Below the pieces are notes generated by a model that saw only the letters and a list, made by a program, of their open reading frames with translations, was not told the DNA's origin and did not search any database. The position numbers and the translations under genes were made by a program. This document shows, one piece after another, positions 49,660 through 61,400 of a stretch of 64,000 nucleotides of DNA. Source of the DNA: Scortum barcoo (taxonomy: Eukaryota; Chordata; Actinopteri; Centrarchiformes; Terapontidae). Location of the stretch: contig CM041537.1 of assembly GCA_023238725.1 (NCBI GenBank), forward strand, positions 31,034,009 through 31,098,008, written 5' to 3'. Numbering within the stretch: the first letter of the stretch is position 1; every line of letters starts with the position of its first letter.

Positions 49660-51281
49660 TACAGTGGGGCAAAAAAGTATTTAGTCAGCCACCAATTGTG
49701 CTGCAAGTTCTCCCACTTAAAAAGATGAAGGTAGGCCTGTAATTTTCATCATAGGTACACTTCAACTATGAGAGACAGAATGGGGGGAAAGAATCCAGGA
49801 AATCACATTGTAGGATTTTTAATGAATTATTTGGTAAATTCCTCTGGTAAAATAAGTATTTGGTCACCTACAAACAAGCAAGATTTCTGGCTCTCACAGA
49901 CCTGTAACTTCTTCTTTAAGAGGCTCCTCTGTCCTCCACTCATTACCTGTATTAATGGCACCTGTTTGAACTCGTTATCAGTATAAAAGACACCTGTCCA
50001 CAACCTCAAACAGTCAGACTCCAAACTCCACTATGGCCAAGACCAAAGAGCTGTCAAAGGACACCAGAAACAAAATTGTAGACCTGCACCAGGCTGGGAA
50101 GACTGAATCTGCAATAGGTAAGCAGCTTGGTGTGAAGAAATCAACAGTGGGAGCAATTATTAGAAAATGGAAGACATACAAGACCACTGATAATCTTCCC
50201 TTCGATCTGGGGCTCCACGCAAGATCTCACCCCGTGGGGTCAAAATGATCACGAGAACAGGTGAGCAAAAATCCCAGAACCACACGGGGGGACCTAGTGA
50301 ATGAACCTGCAGAGAGCTGGGACCAAAGTAACAAAGGCTACCATCAGTAACACACTACGCCGCCAGGGACTCAAATCCTGCAGTGCCAGACGTGTCCCCC
50401 TGCTTAAGCTAGTACATGTCCAGGCCCGTCTGAAGTTTGCTAGAGAGCATTTGGATGATCCAGAAGAGGATTGGGTGAATGTCATATGGTCAGATGAAAC
50501 CAAAATAGAACTTTTTGGTAAAAACTCAAACTTGTCGTGTTTGGAGGAGAAAGAATGCTGAGTTGCATCCACAAGAACACCATACCTACTGTGAAGCATG
50601 GGGGTGGAAACATCATGCTTTGGGGCTGTTTTTCTGCAAAGGGACCAGGATGACGGATCCGTGTAAAGGAAAGAATGTAATGGGGCCATGTATCGTGAGA
50701 TTTTGAGTGAAAACCTCCTTTCCATCAGCAAGGGCATTGAAGATGAAACGTGGCTGGGTCTTTCAGCATGACAATGATCCCAAACACACCACCCGGGCAA
50801 CGAAGGAGTGGCTTCGTAAGAAGCAAGCATTTCAAGGTCCTGGAGTGGCCTAGCCAGTCTCCAGATCTCAACCCCATAGAAAATCTTTGGAGGGAGTTGA
50901 AAGTCCGTGTTGCCCAGCGACAGCCCCAAAACATCACTGCTCTAGAGGAGATCTGCATGGAGGAATGGGCCAAAATACCAGCAACAGTGTGTGAAAACCT
51001 TGTGAAGACTTACAGAAAATGTTTGACCTCTGTCATTGCCAACAAAGGGTATATAACAAAGTATTGAGATGAACTTTTGTTATTGACCAAATACTTATTT
51101 TCCACCATAATTTGCAAATAAATTCTTTAAAAATCAGACAATGTGATTTTCTGGATTTTTTTTCTCATTTTGTCTCTCATAGTTGTGGTATACCTATGAT
51201 GAAAATTGGAGACCTCTCATCTTTTAAGTGGGAGAACTTGCACAATTGGTGGCTGACTAAATACTTTTTTGCCCCACTGTA
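49660..51281 (+). mobile_element. Full-length Tc1-like transposon (1622 bp)
   Basis: Left end TACAGTGGGGCAAAAAAGTA at 49660 and inverted right end ending 51281, with TA at each border. Terminal repeats extend about 100 bp with an internal repeat (CAAGTTCTCCCACTTAAAA). The length equals an intact Tc1 of this fish family. The transposase frame is broken, so the copy can only move in trans. Confidence 0.92.
50033..51067 (+). pseudogene. Tc1 transposase, frameshifted
   Basis: MAKTKELSKDTRNKIVDLHQ starts the paired-like N-terminal domain, which continues to TVGAIIRKWKTYKTT near 50180. The catalytic WSDETKIELFG is near 50490. SPDLNPIENLWRELK is near 50865 and the C-terminus GYITKY ends at 51067. 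The expected HDNDPKHT box near 50770 is out of frame in the longest ORF (MTMIPNTPPG is its shadow). At least three frame changes occur (near 50200, 50540 and 50790). Confidence 0.9.
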
Positions 51282-51574
51282 TGTAAACAATAAACAGACT
51301 TATACAGTACTTTTCTGGTCTTCTGACCATTCAAAGACCTTTACAATACATGCCAGTCACATCCTTTCTGTCATTCTGCTCATCAGGATGTCATCTAGTC
51401 ATTCACACACACAAACATACACCAGTACCTATACACCTATGCCTTCAGGAGCACTTAGGGGTTCAGTAGCTTGCCAACGGCCACCAAGAAGCTGAGATCG
51501 AACCACCAACCTTCCAACTCCTGAGCCCAGCTGGACATCTGTCTGCTAGCTCCTTCAATTGTGCAATAAAACAC

Positions 51575-52015
51575 AATGGGCTACAGAGCAGGTGGACCCA
51601 AAGGCAGGACAGGAGACAGGTACAAGTTTCAAGGTTTTAATAAAGAAAGTCTTACGAGAAAACAGTCTTGGTTTCTTTGGTCTTGATGTGAATAATGGCT
51701 CAATCGCTGAATACATGGAACACTGTGATGACGTGAACACATGAAACAATAAGCTACGATTTGGCAACGAGACAGGGGAAACGCAGACAATATATACACA
51801 AGAGGTAATGGGGAACAGATGGAAACAATCAGGGTGGGGCAGACAATCACATAGGCGGGAAACACACAATGGCATGAAGTTAAGGGGCCTGAAATGAGGG
51901 ATTTCAAAATAAAACAGACACGCCAGAACAGGAAACAGAAACACAACAGACATGAAAACTTAACAGACATGATGGGACATAACACAGAAGTAGAAATTCC
52001 TCAGTATCTTAGGGG
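51575..52015. repeat. Purine-rich dispersed repeat
   Basis: GGACCCAAAGGCAGGACAGG followed by GGTTTTAATAAAG, then GAGACAGGGGAAACGCAGAC, GGGAACAGATGGAAACAATC and ACAGGAAACAGAAACACAAC. Texture and block order resemble 28707-29262 and 60485-61000. The superfamily is unresolved; it has no coding capacity. Confidence 0.5.
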
Positions 52016-52189
52016 ACATTCAGAAGTTCCAGGTTGTGATGTGGAGACCAAGGTCCACAATCAGCTCCTTATTCTTGTTGACATTCAAGAGAAAATTCAA
52101 GAGAAAGTTGTTAAAAGTGTAGTCACACACCAGGAGGAGGAATACTAAAATGTATCTGTGCGCCCTCACACATTGGGGACACAGTGACT

Positions 52190-54106
52190 TTTTGCACTTT
52201 GGTATATATATTATTCTGGTCCGATCAACAATAACAAGCATAACCCTACATTTCTCTTTGGTACTATTAACCAGCTCCCGAATCCTGCTCACTCTGGTTT
52301 TCCTGCCACCTCCTCTGACGACTGTAACAAGTTCTTAGATTTCTTTGTGGACAAGATCAACAATCTTAGATTTTAATTCTGGAGTTCACTATCTCAATGA
52401 AGCCACCCACCTTGTTGTGCTGTCTGAATTCACCCCGATATCCATGCAAGATCTCTTAGACCTCTTAGACACAATTTCTCATATGTGCCCTTCGTCCTGC
52501 CCTGGTGACATAATCCCAACTAAATTTCTTAGAGAGATCCTGCCAGTCATTTCCCCCTGCCTTCTGTCTGTTGTCAATCAATCCCTAGATGTAACAGTTC
52601 TAGCAAATTATAGGCCTATTTCCTTTCAAACTCCCATGTATATCTAAAAAATTCTGGAAAAAGTTGTCACCCAAAAACTCTCTCCAGTGGTGGAAGGACA
52701 CAACATCTTTAAATTAAAATTTAAATCTGGCAGAAACATAGTACAGAAACTGCACTGCTAAAAGTCACAAATGACATTCTTATGCGTGCTGACAAAGGTG
52801 AACAATCCATCCTAGTCTTGCTGGATTTATCTGCTGCCTTTGACACCACTGACCATGATATTCTCATTGACAGACAATAAAACTGGGTCAGAATCACTGG
52901 TAATGCTCTCAAATGGTTTTCCTCTTACTTGTCCGATAGACACTTCACTGTTCACATTAATAACTACATGTCTTCCTCTGCTCCTCTTCTATGTGGGGTC
53001 CCTCAAGGATCAATTCTTGGACCTATCCTTTTTTCCTTATACATGCTTCCTCTAGGCAACCTGCTTAATTCCACTAGTGGTATTTCATATCAATTTTACG
53101 CCAATGACACTCTGCTGTACCTCTCTGTTAAACCCAATAACCTCAATTTCCTAAAGTCTTTGCAGGATTGCCTAAAGTCTGTCTCAACTTGGATGTCTCA
53201 AAATTTCCTCCATCTCAATACTGAAAAAACTGAAGTCCTGGTGATCAGCCCAGATAGTTTCTCCAAAGAAGTCAGTCAATATATTGGCCCTCTAGCTAAC
53301 CATATCATGCCTCTAAAAATCTCGGCATCTCCTATTTGATCAACACCTGACAACTCCCACATCACTAGAGTCACTCAGTCCTGCTTCTTCCAGTTAAGAA
53401 ACATTGCAAAACTTAAACTCATACTATCAGTGAAACACATAGAACTTTTAGTGCACTCCTTAATCCTCTCTCACTTAGATTACTGTAATTCCCTCTTCTC
53501 TTGACCATCTTCAACTACTACAAAATGCTGCAGCTAGGGTTCTGACTAACACTAATCACCATTCTCCACATCACCCCAGTCCTTGCATCCCTTCACTGGT
53601 TTCCACTAAAATACAGAATCGACTTCAAGATACTTCTCATCACATACAAGGCTTTACATGGCCTGGCCCCTGATTATTTATCAGAGCTACTGGTCCCCTA
53701 CTCTATCCGCCAGCCACTCTGGTCATCAGATCAAGGTTCTATCTGTCCCCCATTGTAATCTTAAGACTAGAGGTGACTGTGCCTTCGAGGTTGCAGCTCC
53801 TCAACTTTGGAACAGCCTCCCACAGTCAATTAGATCTGCTGAATCTGTGCTCTGTTTTAAACGGCTCTTAAAAACCCACTTCTACAGGTTAGCCTTCCCA
53901 TGAACTCCCTCCCTTTAGTTCATTTCCAACACTGGGCTCTTGATGTCATGTATATTTATGTGTATTTGTGTTTTAGTTCTATGTATGTCTTTTGTGTGTT
54001 GACTTCTGCAATGTATGTGTGTTTTTTAACCTGCCCGTGAAGCACTTTGTAACCTTGTGTTTTTTAAAGTGCTATATAAATAAAATTTATTATTATTATT
54101 ATAATA
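52190..54106 (+). mobile_element. L2-like LINE ORF2 remnant with 3' tail
   Basis: Reads in order: NPAHSGFPATSSDDCNKFLD and FFVDKINNLR near 52270-52370; SLDVTVLANYRPISFQTPM near 52590; LVLLDLSAAFDTTDHDILI near 52815; LCGVPQGSILGPILFSLYML near 52990; QFYANDTLLYLSV near 53090; WMSQNFLHLNTEKTEVLVIS near 53190; and the C-terminal GDCAFEVAAPQLWNSLPQSI near 53775. The YADD box reads YAND, so the catalytic site is lost, and several stops are present. The 3' end AAAGTGCTATATAAATAAAA followed by (TTA)n at 54087-54106 is the usual L2-type tail. Confidence 0.85.
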
Positions 54107-54134
54107 ACTCTACATGAATTTAACACAGATAATG

Positions 54135-54260
54135 CAGTGAAGTCAAGTCTATTTTATTTAGATTGCCTCAAAGGGCTTTACATTCTGCACAGCAAATGAA
54201 ACCCTCTGTCCTTAGTTCCTCTCTGTGAACAAAACAAAACTCCAGAAAGAAGAAAGCTCA
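54135..54260 (-). repeat. Antisense copy of the 61.4/62.5 kb tail repeat
   Basis: The reverse complement contains CTAAGGACAGAGGG, TGCTGTGCAGAATGTAAAGC and CCTTTGAGGCAA, the same blocks as in the direct repeat pair at 61401-61862 and 62506-62978. Confidence 0.65.
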
Positions 54261-54269
54261 AGACTCAAG

Positions 54270-55200
54270 ACTGAAGAACTGTGACTGGGACTGCAAATTT
54301 TCAAAGACATTATTAGAGAGAACTGTTTCAGTAGTCACAGGAGATGCCTCCTTTTCTGTGATGTCTCTTGTTCTAACACAGTGGCTTGTGCTCATGCACA
54401 GGACAACAGTTTGGACCATAATTGGTGTGTCAAAATCAATAAATATTAACTGTATCTAGCTAGTTATGCATGAATGGCCAAATTAATCTGGCCTACTACA
54501 GCAGTATGATGCCAATATAAAAATAATTTGCTGTGATGTAACTGAAATAAACGGATAAAAATGATACCCCCTACTCTACATCATGATGCTGACTAAAATG
54601 ACTTAATGCTTTGTTGGGCCTGTCCGCTAGATGAAAATCAAGCAGTTTTCAAAATGTTTGTTTTCTGAATGAAGTCTGGATTGGTCAGAGGGTTGTACTA
54701 TGAAACAACTTCATCATAGCCAGAATTTATTTGTGCTAGCTGGCTCAACAAAGCCAAAGCCGTCATGCAAAAAGCAAATTGTTGTAGCAATTGTAAATTG
54801 ATGACAGAGCTGATATAAGTTAATATATATATTTTACTACTCATTTTATTCTCAGCACCACCTGTTCAATTCTAACGTGACAGCTGCACATTGTAGAACT
54901 CTTAAACTTTAAATTTAATGCAGAATATTTAAATATTATAACCACTCACTATAGTAATGCACACAAGATAAAAAAACTATCCTCTTTTAAATCCAAAACT
55001 CTGCACATAAAGTAGTCTGTACCAGGTTAGTTGGCTCTTTAAACCAAAGCCACCTTGACATTGAGGCTTTAGGCTCAACATACCTCATGAACCCCAAAAT
55101 AACTACATCATGATGCCAATTTGAAGGAAGGAGCAGGATGAATACTAGAATTTATGCTAAGGTGAAATTACTCAGGTTTCTTACACTAATATCGTTTAAG
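54270..55200. other. Intergenic, no gene seen
   Basis: AT-rich sequence without recognised repeats or exons. Confidence 0.5.
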
Positions 55201-55269
55201 AGACTTTACTTGATGTCAGGTCATTGATGATCACCAGAAAAGCCTTATATATAAGCCTTATGTTAGCAC

Positions 55270-55570
55270 TATACTATGCGAAGAATGTGTCTGTCTGTAT
55301 TGCTCAACACAGGACAGCCAACTCATCAGGTCAGGATTCAGAAGTCCACCTACATCTAAAGGACAAGAGACACTCTTTCCAGGACAGCAATGTCCATGTT
55401 TTGGCCCGAGAAGACAGATGGTTTGAGAGAGGCGTGAAAGAAGCCAACTTGTCAGACATGGAATGACTATCACTGAACAGAGGAGGTGGCTTACACCAGT
55501 TATCAGTCACTTACAATGCAGCCATGAGCTCCCTCCCCAGACAGCTCAACATCCATGCACACCTTGACTC
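55270..55570 (+). mobile_element. Penelope-like element, GIY-YIG C-terminal fragment
   Basis: AQHRTANSSGQDSEVHLHLK, DKRHSFQDSNVHVLAREDRW and FERGVKEANLS at 55300-55456, followed by NRGGGLHQLSVTYNAA-type wording near 55475-55525, are the C-terminal part of the GIY-YIG nuclease region of fish Penelope-like retroelements. The GIY-YIG motif itself and the reverse transcriptase are missing. A frameshift separates the last part. Confidence 0.7.
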
Positions 55571-55738
55571 ATGTGACTCATATGACCCTCAGGGGTCAAC
55601 CATGCTAATAGAGTTTAAAAATGCCCAAACTCCATAAAAGTCAGTTAGAACAGAAGTAAGTCCAGTTGACTTACTTTTTTGTTAGGATTTGTTTCTGTTA
55701 GACTGTCTCTAAATATGTCATAAACATAAAAAACTGAT

Positions 55739-56092
55739 ATGTGCCAGCCTCTCTGTATGTCACAACATGGTATCCAATCTAAAAGTGTTAAGGGGAGTGG
55801 GGGTGTTATACATCATGTATACATCTGTTACAATACAGATATTGTTAGCTGTAACATTCCAACATACACCTTGAACGCAAATGTTTCTTTGTCTTATGCC
55901 ATACAGCATGCTATGGAAGACCCAAGTCTTGAATACAACTTGCTGTCATCTCTTAATTTTGAACAACCACAGAGAAAAGCATCCCAACACTTCTTACTCT
56001 TAGAAAAGAAAACAATACATACAAACTATATGTGTAGTGCTGCTGAAGCACACCATAGCAACACTGCACCAATTCCAATCATCAGCCACTGA
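55739..56092 (+). CDS. Hypothetical 117-codon ORF, probable repeat-derived
   Basis: An open frame with seven cysteines in the first half (QPLCMSQHG, VYICYNTDIVSCN) and a second half (LEYNLLSSLNFEQPQRKAS) similar to a 35.1 kb peptide. No signal peptide, domain or splice partner is apparent. Because the second half recurs elsewhere, a mobile-element origin is more likely than a host gene. Confidence 0.3.
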   Translation: MCQPLCMSQHGIQSKSVKGSGGVIHHVYICYNTDIVSCNIPTYTLNANVSLSYAIQHAMEDPSLEYNLLSSLNFEQPQRKASQHFLLLEKKTIHTNYMCSAAEAHHSNTAPIPIISH

Positions 56093-56104
56093 CAACAAAT
56101 GTAT

Positions 56105-57640
56105 TGGTCAAAGATGTCATATTGACATTTAAGGTGCATTGAGAGATCAATTACATAAACTCATGCGCTGAGAAATGAGCAAGAAAAAAATTAAAACTTG
56201 TAGGTAGCTGTTGGTATAGCCTTTGTGCAGCACAATGAAATTATTTATTTTTTCTGCAGTCTATGGCTAGCTAACGTTAACTAATGTGGTCAGTGAGAGT
56301 TGACTAATGTATGTTAACTTGCCACTGTAGGAACAGTGATTACATAACTTTTGAAATAAGCCACAGCTTAATTGTTTACATGCATGCATAAGTGCAGTCA
56401 TAGGAGCCCTGTAGTACTTAAATATCTCTGCATACTATATAAAGTAGAATTCTTCTTTCAGGACTTGAATTTCAATGGCTTAGACAAAATTGTCTTATTG
56501 CCCACTGCAGACATTTCTTCTCGACTTCTTTTCTATTTGTAACCAGTTTAAAACATACAGCACATGCATTAAAAAAGTATGTTAAATAAATGTATTGTTA
56601 TAAATATGGTTAAAAAACAATTTCATGAAAGTTTACAAAGCATACAGAGTGATAAATACTTTACAAAATATGTACTTGTATAGTTGAAATATTTGTTGGA
56701 TTGTTTTATTGTGAAGGTGTAATTATTCAAGTTCAAGGTTCAAGTTCAAGGAGTTTTATTGTCATTTCAACACATGTTAAACATGGGATGGAATGAGATT
56801 AGTTACCCTGGTCCTGGTGCAATAAGTAAAAGAGTATAAACAGTAGAATAAGTATAAAAAAAATAGAAAAAAAATAGGACAAATATAAAAAAGTAGAATA
56901 GTACAAAAAAAAAAAGATAGAATAAGCTAATTTAAGCTAAGTAGATAAATATAAATAAACAGAATAAATGAGGATAAACTGCAAATGAAAATAAAATGAT
57001 ATGACAATGTGATGACACAACAACATACAACAGTCTGTATCCATTGAGGTAAATAGAACTGAATTTGTTTTATTGTGATGGTAAAAGGAATAAAAGGAGA
57101 ACATTATATGTTTGGACAAAAAGGAAGAAAAAAAAATAAATGTGTGAATTTACCTGTAGATTTAAGTATTTAAAGCTGCAAATCCTTAAAGTGCAGCTCT
57201 GCACAATTTAAACAGGGAAACAAAGAAGATCACAATTTGCTTGGTCTGGTTAATGGATTTAGGAGACTTTTAACCGTAGACATTTCAGTTTTTATGGTTT
57301 GACAGCACAAAGTAAATTGTCCCTTGTTCAAGAGGAAATCCCACATCTAACGCACACACACGCAGAGGTTGAATGAGAGCATGCCGGTTTGTACCCATTT
57401 TCTTTTGCTTTTTTAATCATACCATGCAAATTTCAAATATAAATAATTAAAAGAGGATCAGAATCAAAATCCCCTTTGTTTTAAAATTAAAAAAAGGAAA
57501 TTGAAGCTTCTTTTGGTGTCGAACTCACACTCAGAGTCACACACACTCAGGTATCTAGTGTTCCTAATCTAAACAGTCTGGATGGGAGAAAATGCTTGTG
57601 CAGCAAACCATGACACCACCTAATTTACAATAGCCTGGTG
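56105..57640. other. Intergenic with a LINE-tail-like stretch
   Basis: AGTTCAAGGAGTTTTATTGTC and GGTGCAATAAGTAAAAG near 56728-56830 resemble the antisense tail of a retroelement. The remainder is AT-rich without exons. Confidence 0.4.
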
Positions 57641-57711
57641 TTGTTTCATTTGTTGTTATTGAAAAGCTCTTAGTCCAGAGCAGTTGCCAATCAAGACCAA
57701 GAAGCTCCACT

Positions 57712-57892
57712 ATGGCCCAGCACGGTGGTCTTCTTAAGTTACTCTTCAGTTTCTGCTTTCACTTTACAAAATCTAGTTTTGTACCTTGTTGCATGCTTTT
57801 CATCTTAGTTTTAAAAGCTACTTTTTTTACAAAGGCAGAGTCATCTCACAGAGACATTTCTGCAGTAAATGAATTAATGGAGCCTGACTTTG
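57712..57892 (+). CDS. Possible first coding exon of an unidentified gene
   Basis: ATG 57712 opens MAQHGGLLKLLFSFCFHF, then a hydrophobic run to LKATFFTKAESSHRDISAVN and ELMEPDFG, with a strong donor TTTG-GTGAGT at 57892. This looks like a signal peptide or membrane anchor followed by the start of a secreted protein, but no downstream exon was recognised in the window. It could equally be chance or a repeat. Confidence 0.3.
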
Positions 57893-58223
57893 GTGAGTTT
57901 TATTCACTTTATGCAGTCCTTTATGCATTATTATTTAAATCTTATATTTTCAAGGCATACTAAGTCTCTGTCAAATCTTTTTCTCTGTCAGTGTCACACT
58001 CCTCCAAACCAGTGGTTTGGAGCAGTATATTCTGCCCAAATAATACCAAATACTACTTTATAACTGTTTTTTAAGCCTTGTTTAGTACTTACAAACACCA
58101 TGTTAAGACTTGTTCATTTTTTTATTTTTTTGCTGACATTTGAATATTGATATCAATATATTGTCAACTACAACTTATTTTGATCACACACGCGCTTGCA
58201 CGCACACACACAGACTCCTCATC

Positions 58224-58251
58224 TAGCCTCTCTCTCTCTCTCTCTCTCTTT
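58224..58251. repeat. (CT)n microsatellite
   Basis: Pure CT run of about 28 bp within a GC-richer patch. Confidence 0.95.
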
Positions 58252-58318
58252 GGGTAGGAAAAAGGAGGGGGTCCAGAGGAGGATCCAGGACTAGTTTTAG
58301 GAGGGATTCCAAGAGACA

Positions 58319-58336
58319 GTCCAGTAGGTGGCGGTT
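58319..58336 (+). promoter_or_regulatory. CTCF-core-like motif
   Basis: GTCCAGTAGGTGGCGGTT matches CCASYAGRKGGCRS at every position and is the best match to that consensus in the window. It shares CAGTAGGTGGCGG with the pdrg1 promoter copies. Confidence 0.45.
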
Positions 58337-58469
58337 CCCAGAAGTTACACCTGTCAAACCAAAAAGTAGTGCTGCGCGCAGAGGGCATCACTCAGATGCA
58401 CGAATGTGGCGAACGGGTTCATTTTGACAACATCAAAGTGTTATGTACCTACCTAAAACAAAAACCTAA

Positions 58470-59490
58470 CCCAGCATGCCGGCACGTTTAAAAAGGAACC
58501 CTCCTTCACTGAGAACTTTGTGTTATGCTACTCCGTGGAAACGAAAAGATATTATCAACCACTGCTCCTCTGACTTCCTTCAGTCTCTGTCTGTGAGCTT
58601 TCTTTAAATCTTTTAAAAGGAAACATCCCCCTGAACTCTGGTCAATATAAAAAACTCAAAAGACAAAAGAAAATTATTAGACTAGTGGCTGATAAGAAAA
58701 CCAGCCTGAAAACCAACAACACAATCTGGCAGGTTTCTTTTACCTCCGCTTTCAGCGGTCTTTGGACAGCTTCTAGGGGGAAAAAACACATACAAAGAAA
58801 AGTCATGAGTCAGTTAAACTGTAGGCTGAAAATGATTTGGATGTTAAAAAGGGGTGCTATATTAGACGAAAGGTGGCTCACCACTTACGAAAAAATAAAA
58901 AAATACAATGCCTTGCTGCAAAGATACCTCACCCTGATTAAGCAAGCAGAGAAGGAGGAACATATTACATATTACATATTAGACTGACTCTGCCAAAAGA
59001 CATGCCGGAAAAAGAAACAGAGTCACCGGATTACACGGCAAATGAGGTGTTACAAAGCCTACCCCAACGTTTCTGTAAAAATTAGTACATTATGAAGTAA
59101 TTGACCAAGACCCAGGGGGGATGGACCTCCAAGGGTTAATTTGTTTATAAGGGGGAGACTGTAAAAGACTCGCATATGGTTGATTTGTTGAAAAATGTAT
59201 CCCTTTCTTATAAAGATCTGGAGTGCCTAAGGGTTGGATGGATTTTCTAAATGCTTTGGCAGAACTCAACATCCCTCTATCATCTCTGAGCAACCCTCGA
59301 GCTTGTGAGCAATATCAACGTCAAGTGTGTCAAGAGGAACTTGTAAGCTCATTAAAGAAGGGTATAAGAAGGAAGAAAACACCTTTTGCCCCCGCAGGGC
59401 ACTGTGTGAAGAAGAAGAAGAAGAAGACTAAGAATTAGTGGGGGAAAAGAAGAAGAAAGGAAACACCTTGTCCTCACCGCTGGATTAATT
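58470..59490 (+). pseudogene. Polinton/adintovirus-like small protein genes, degraded
   Basis: Several plus-strand pieces look like the small structural genes of Polinton/Maverick elements and their viral relatives. First comes a basic protein beginning MPARLKRNPPSLRTLCYATP (58479) and running into LKRQKKIIR and QSGRFLLPPLSAVF near 58650-58760, comparable to adenovirus pX-like proteins. A second protein begins near 58807 (MSQLNCRLKM, YNALLQRYLTLIKQ). Its later parts show YKGETVKDSHMVDLLK near 59150-59200, PKGWMDFLNALAELNIPLSS near 59228-59285 and a Lys-rich tail ending KKKKKKTKN at 59438. Frames change at least three times, so nothing here is intact. Assignment is by recalled resemblance. Confidence 0.5.
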
Positions 59491-59551
59491 TTTCCCCTCA
59501 ATAAATAAATTCATTCAAAAACAAATTAAAAGTCCCAAGACATCTTTATTT

Positions 59552-59803
59552 TTACCATTGGTAACAATCTGTGAACATTTGTAAAGAACAAACAGTGTCG
59601 TGAAAAGATGCGTCTCTTTGGCTCCTCATACAGCGTTGGTATTTTTTCACAAAATTTGATACAGTCACATAATTTTTTATGACATCATCTGAATACAAAG
59701 ATAGCACATTTTCAAAAGATAGCCCACAAGCCTTGTGGTATGAATAATAAACACAGTGTAGTGCTGTGGACAGGATGTGTTGAAGCCGATGACGGTGGTA
59801 CAA
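59552..59803 (-). pseudogene. Adenovirus-type protease C-terminal fragment (Polinton-like)
   Basis: The minus-strand frame contains LHCVYYSYHKACGLSFENVL, LYSDDVIKNYVTVSNFVKKY. The pattern of aromatic residues around a Cys, then an acidic Lys/Asn-rich region ending in FVKK, resembles the C-terminal part of adenain-family proteases. Such genes occur in Polintons and adintoviruses. The N-terminal half with His and Asp is absent. It lies tail-to-tail with the plus-strand relics, only about 110 nt away. Confidence 0.4.
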
Positions 59804-59809
59804 AATAGG

Positions 59810-60470
59810 TTTTGTAAAAATTAGAAGATAGTTTTAGGATAATGGGAGAAATTCGGGTGGAATCCTAAAGAGTAAAAAAAAAAATACAGTTTCCATCTTT
59901 TGGTCAGAGTTGAAACTATTTCCCAGTTTTAGCCCCATCATGTAAGCCACAGGTGCAAAAAAGCATACATGAGTTTTACCTCCTCCCTGAAAGTGGAAAA
60001 CTGGAACTTGTATTATTTTTTAAATTCATCGTGACTGGCGTTCAAGGGTAGGATGATGTAAAACCTCTCACCAGAGGTGTGACCTATAATGTAATGAAAC
60101 TCTTCTGAGGTAACTTGTGTTTTTTTTATACTTTTTTAGGTCACTAGCCTTGATCCAACTGACCTCTGACGACCCGAGTATCCAAAATTTCTTCCACTTT
60201 CTTCATCAATTCCTCAAATGTCTTGTTAAAGAATTCTTTACTCGGTCTATTAGTAACTTTTCAGGGGTCCCGCTGAGCCTGTTTTTTTATTTAAGGCTTA
60301 CGTATGGAATCTTTACACATCACCTTTAGGATTTTACCAAAAGTATCAGGTGGTGAAGAATTGTTTATGATGAGCTATGTGTCATGTACTTCTGTTCCCA
60401 TGGTGTTTGTACAGAATGAGATCGACAAACCATCCAAACATCCAACAAACATTCAAACTGAGTCACTTCA
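59810..60470. other. Possible further Polinton-like sequence
   Basis: The minus strand near 60270-60140 reads PSKEFFNKTFEELMKKVEEI and LDTRVVRGQLDQ in one frame, a charged helical stretch with no identified family. Continuity with the neighbouring relic is likely but unproven. Confidence 0.3.
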
Positions 60471-60484
60471 TGTAACGGTTCCGA

Positions 60485-61010
60485 CAAATCTTGTGTTTGG
60501 ACCCCAAAAATGCAGACACAAGGAAGGACCAGACAGAGAGGAAGATACATTTAATAGTTTCTTTAAAAGCTTTAGGGGAAAAGAGTGATCCAGAGGCAGC
60601 TTGTCCAGCGGCAGGGATGACGATGGTTGCCAGGTGTATGGCGGATGGGGCTGGCTGAGACAGGCGGCACTGGCGTGGAGCAGTCAGGACTGAAGCAGAA
60701 CAGGCTGGGCTGAGGGGGGGAGGGATGAGGCCAGGAGGAAAGCAAGGAGATGCAGACTGGCAGGTATGCGTGGTTCAAGAGTCGGATGATGATAACAGAT
60801 GGTCTGGCAGGGAGTGGATGAATGCACTGGTCTTTTATCCTGGAGAAGAGTAGGTGGTGTGATTGGGTGATTAGGAACAGGCATGGTGATGAATGACTGG
60901 GAGTAAACTCCACTCTTCCTCAGCAAACAGACAGACAGCGACGGACAAAGACAGACAGGGGAGGCAAACACACAAACGAGGGATAGAAAGGGAGAAATAT
61001 TTGCCCCCCT
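60485..61010. repeat. Purine-rich dispersed repeat, third example
   Basis: GTTTGGACCCCAAAAATGCA, then GATACATTTAATAGTTTC, then a purine-rich body ending near GGAGAAATATTTGCCCCCC. It has the same layout as 51575-52015 and 28707-29262. Long minus-strand frames are compositional artefacts. Confidence 0.45.
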
Positions 61011-61400
61011 TTTTTTTAGTGATTCAAACTTTCCTCCCAACAGTCCTCAGCTTCTTTGATCATTTTTACATTGCTGACATTTTCTCCAGTCAGCGTCTCA
61101 TCAATCTTTCTGATTTTCTCATCATTTTGAGATTGTGGAGAATAGCCTCAGAAGCTCCATGGATCCTGTATTGAGACACTTGGATATGGCGTGACTTAAG
61201 AGCCTGTTGGAAGGAATGAAACAATCCGTCCACAGTCTTTAACCAGTGGCTAAACTGGTTAAAGTAGTTAAATTGGTTAAAGTGTCAAAGCGGTTAATGT
61301 GAATACTCTTATGTCCTGTAAAGTGCATGTTACTGCCGGAGCCCCGGTCCTCTTTGTTCTCTCCAGTCTTGCAGGTTCCTCACTTGATTCTGGTTGTGGT

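Noticed and set aside
50294..50929. 211-codon minus-strand ORF
   Set aside because: It is the antisense shadow of the Tc1 transposase, the normal effect of conserved codons on the opposite strand.
55640..56100. Retroviral env identity for the 117-codon ORF
   Set aside because: No cleavage site, fusion peptide or membrane anchor; proximity to a retroelement is not evidence.
60572..61040. 113-118-codon Pro/Ser/Leu-rich minus-strand ORFs
   Set aside because: Antisense of a purine-rich repeat; no domain and multiple frames equally open.
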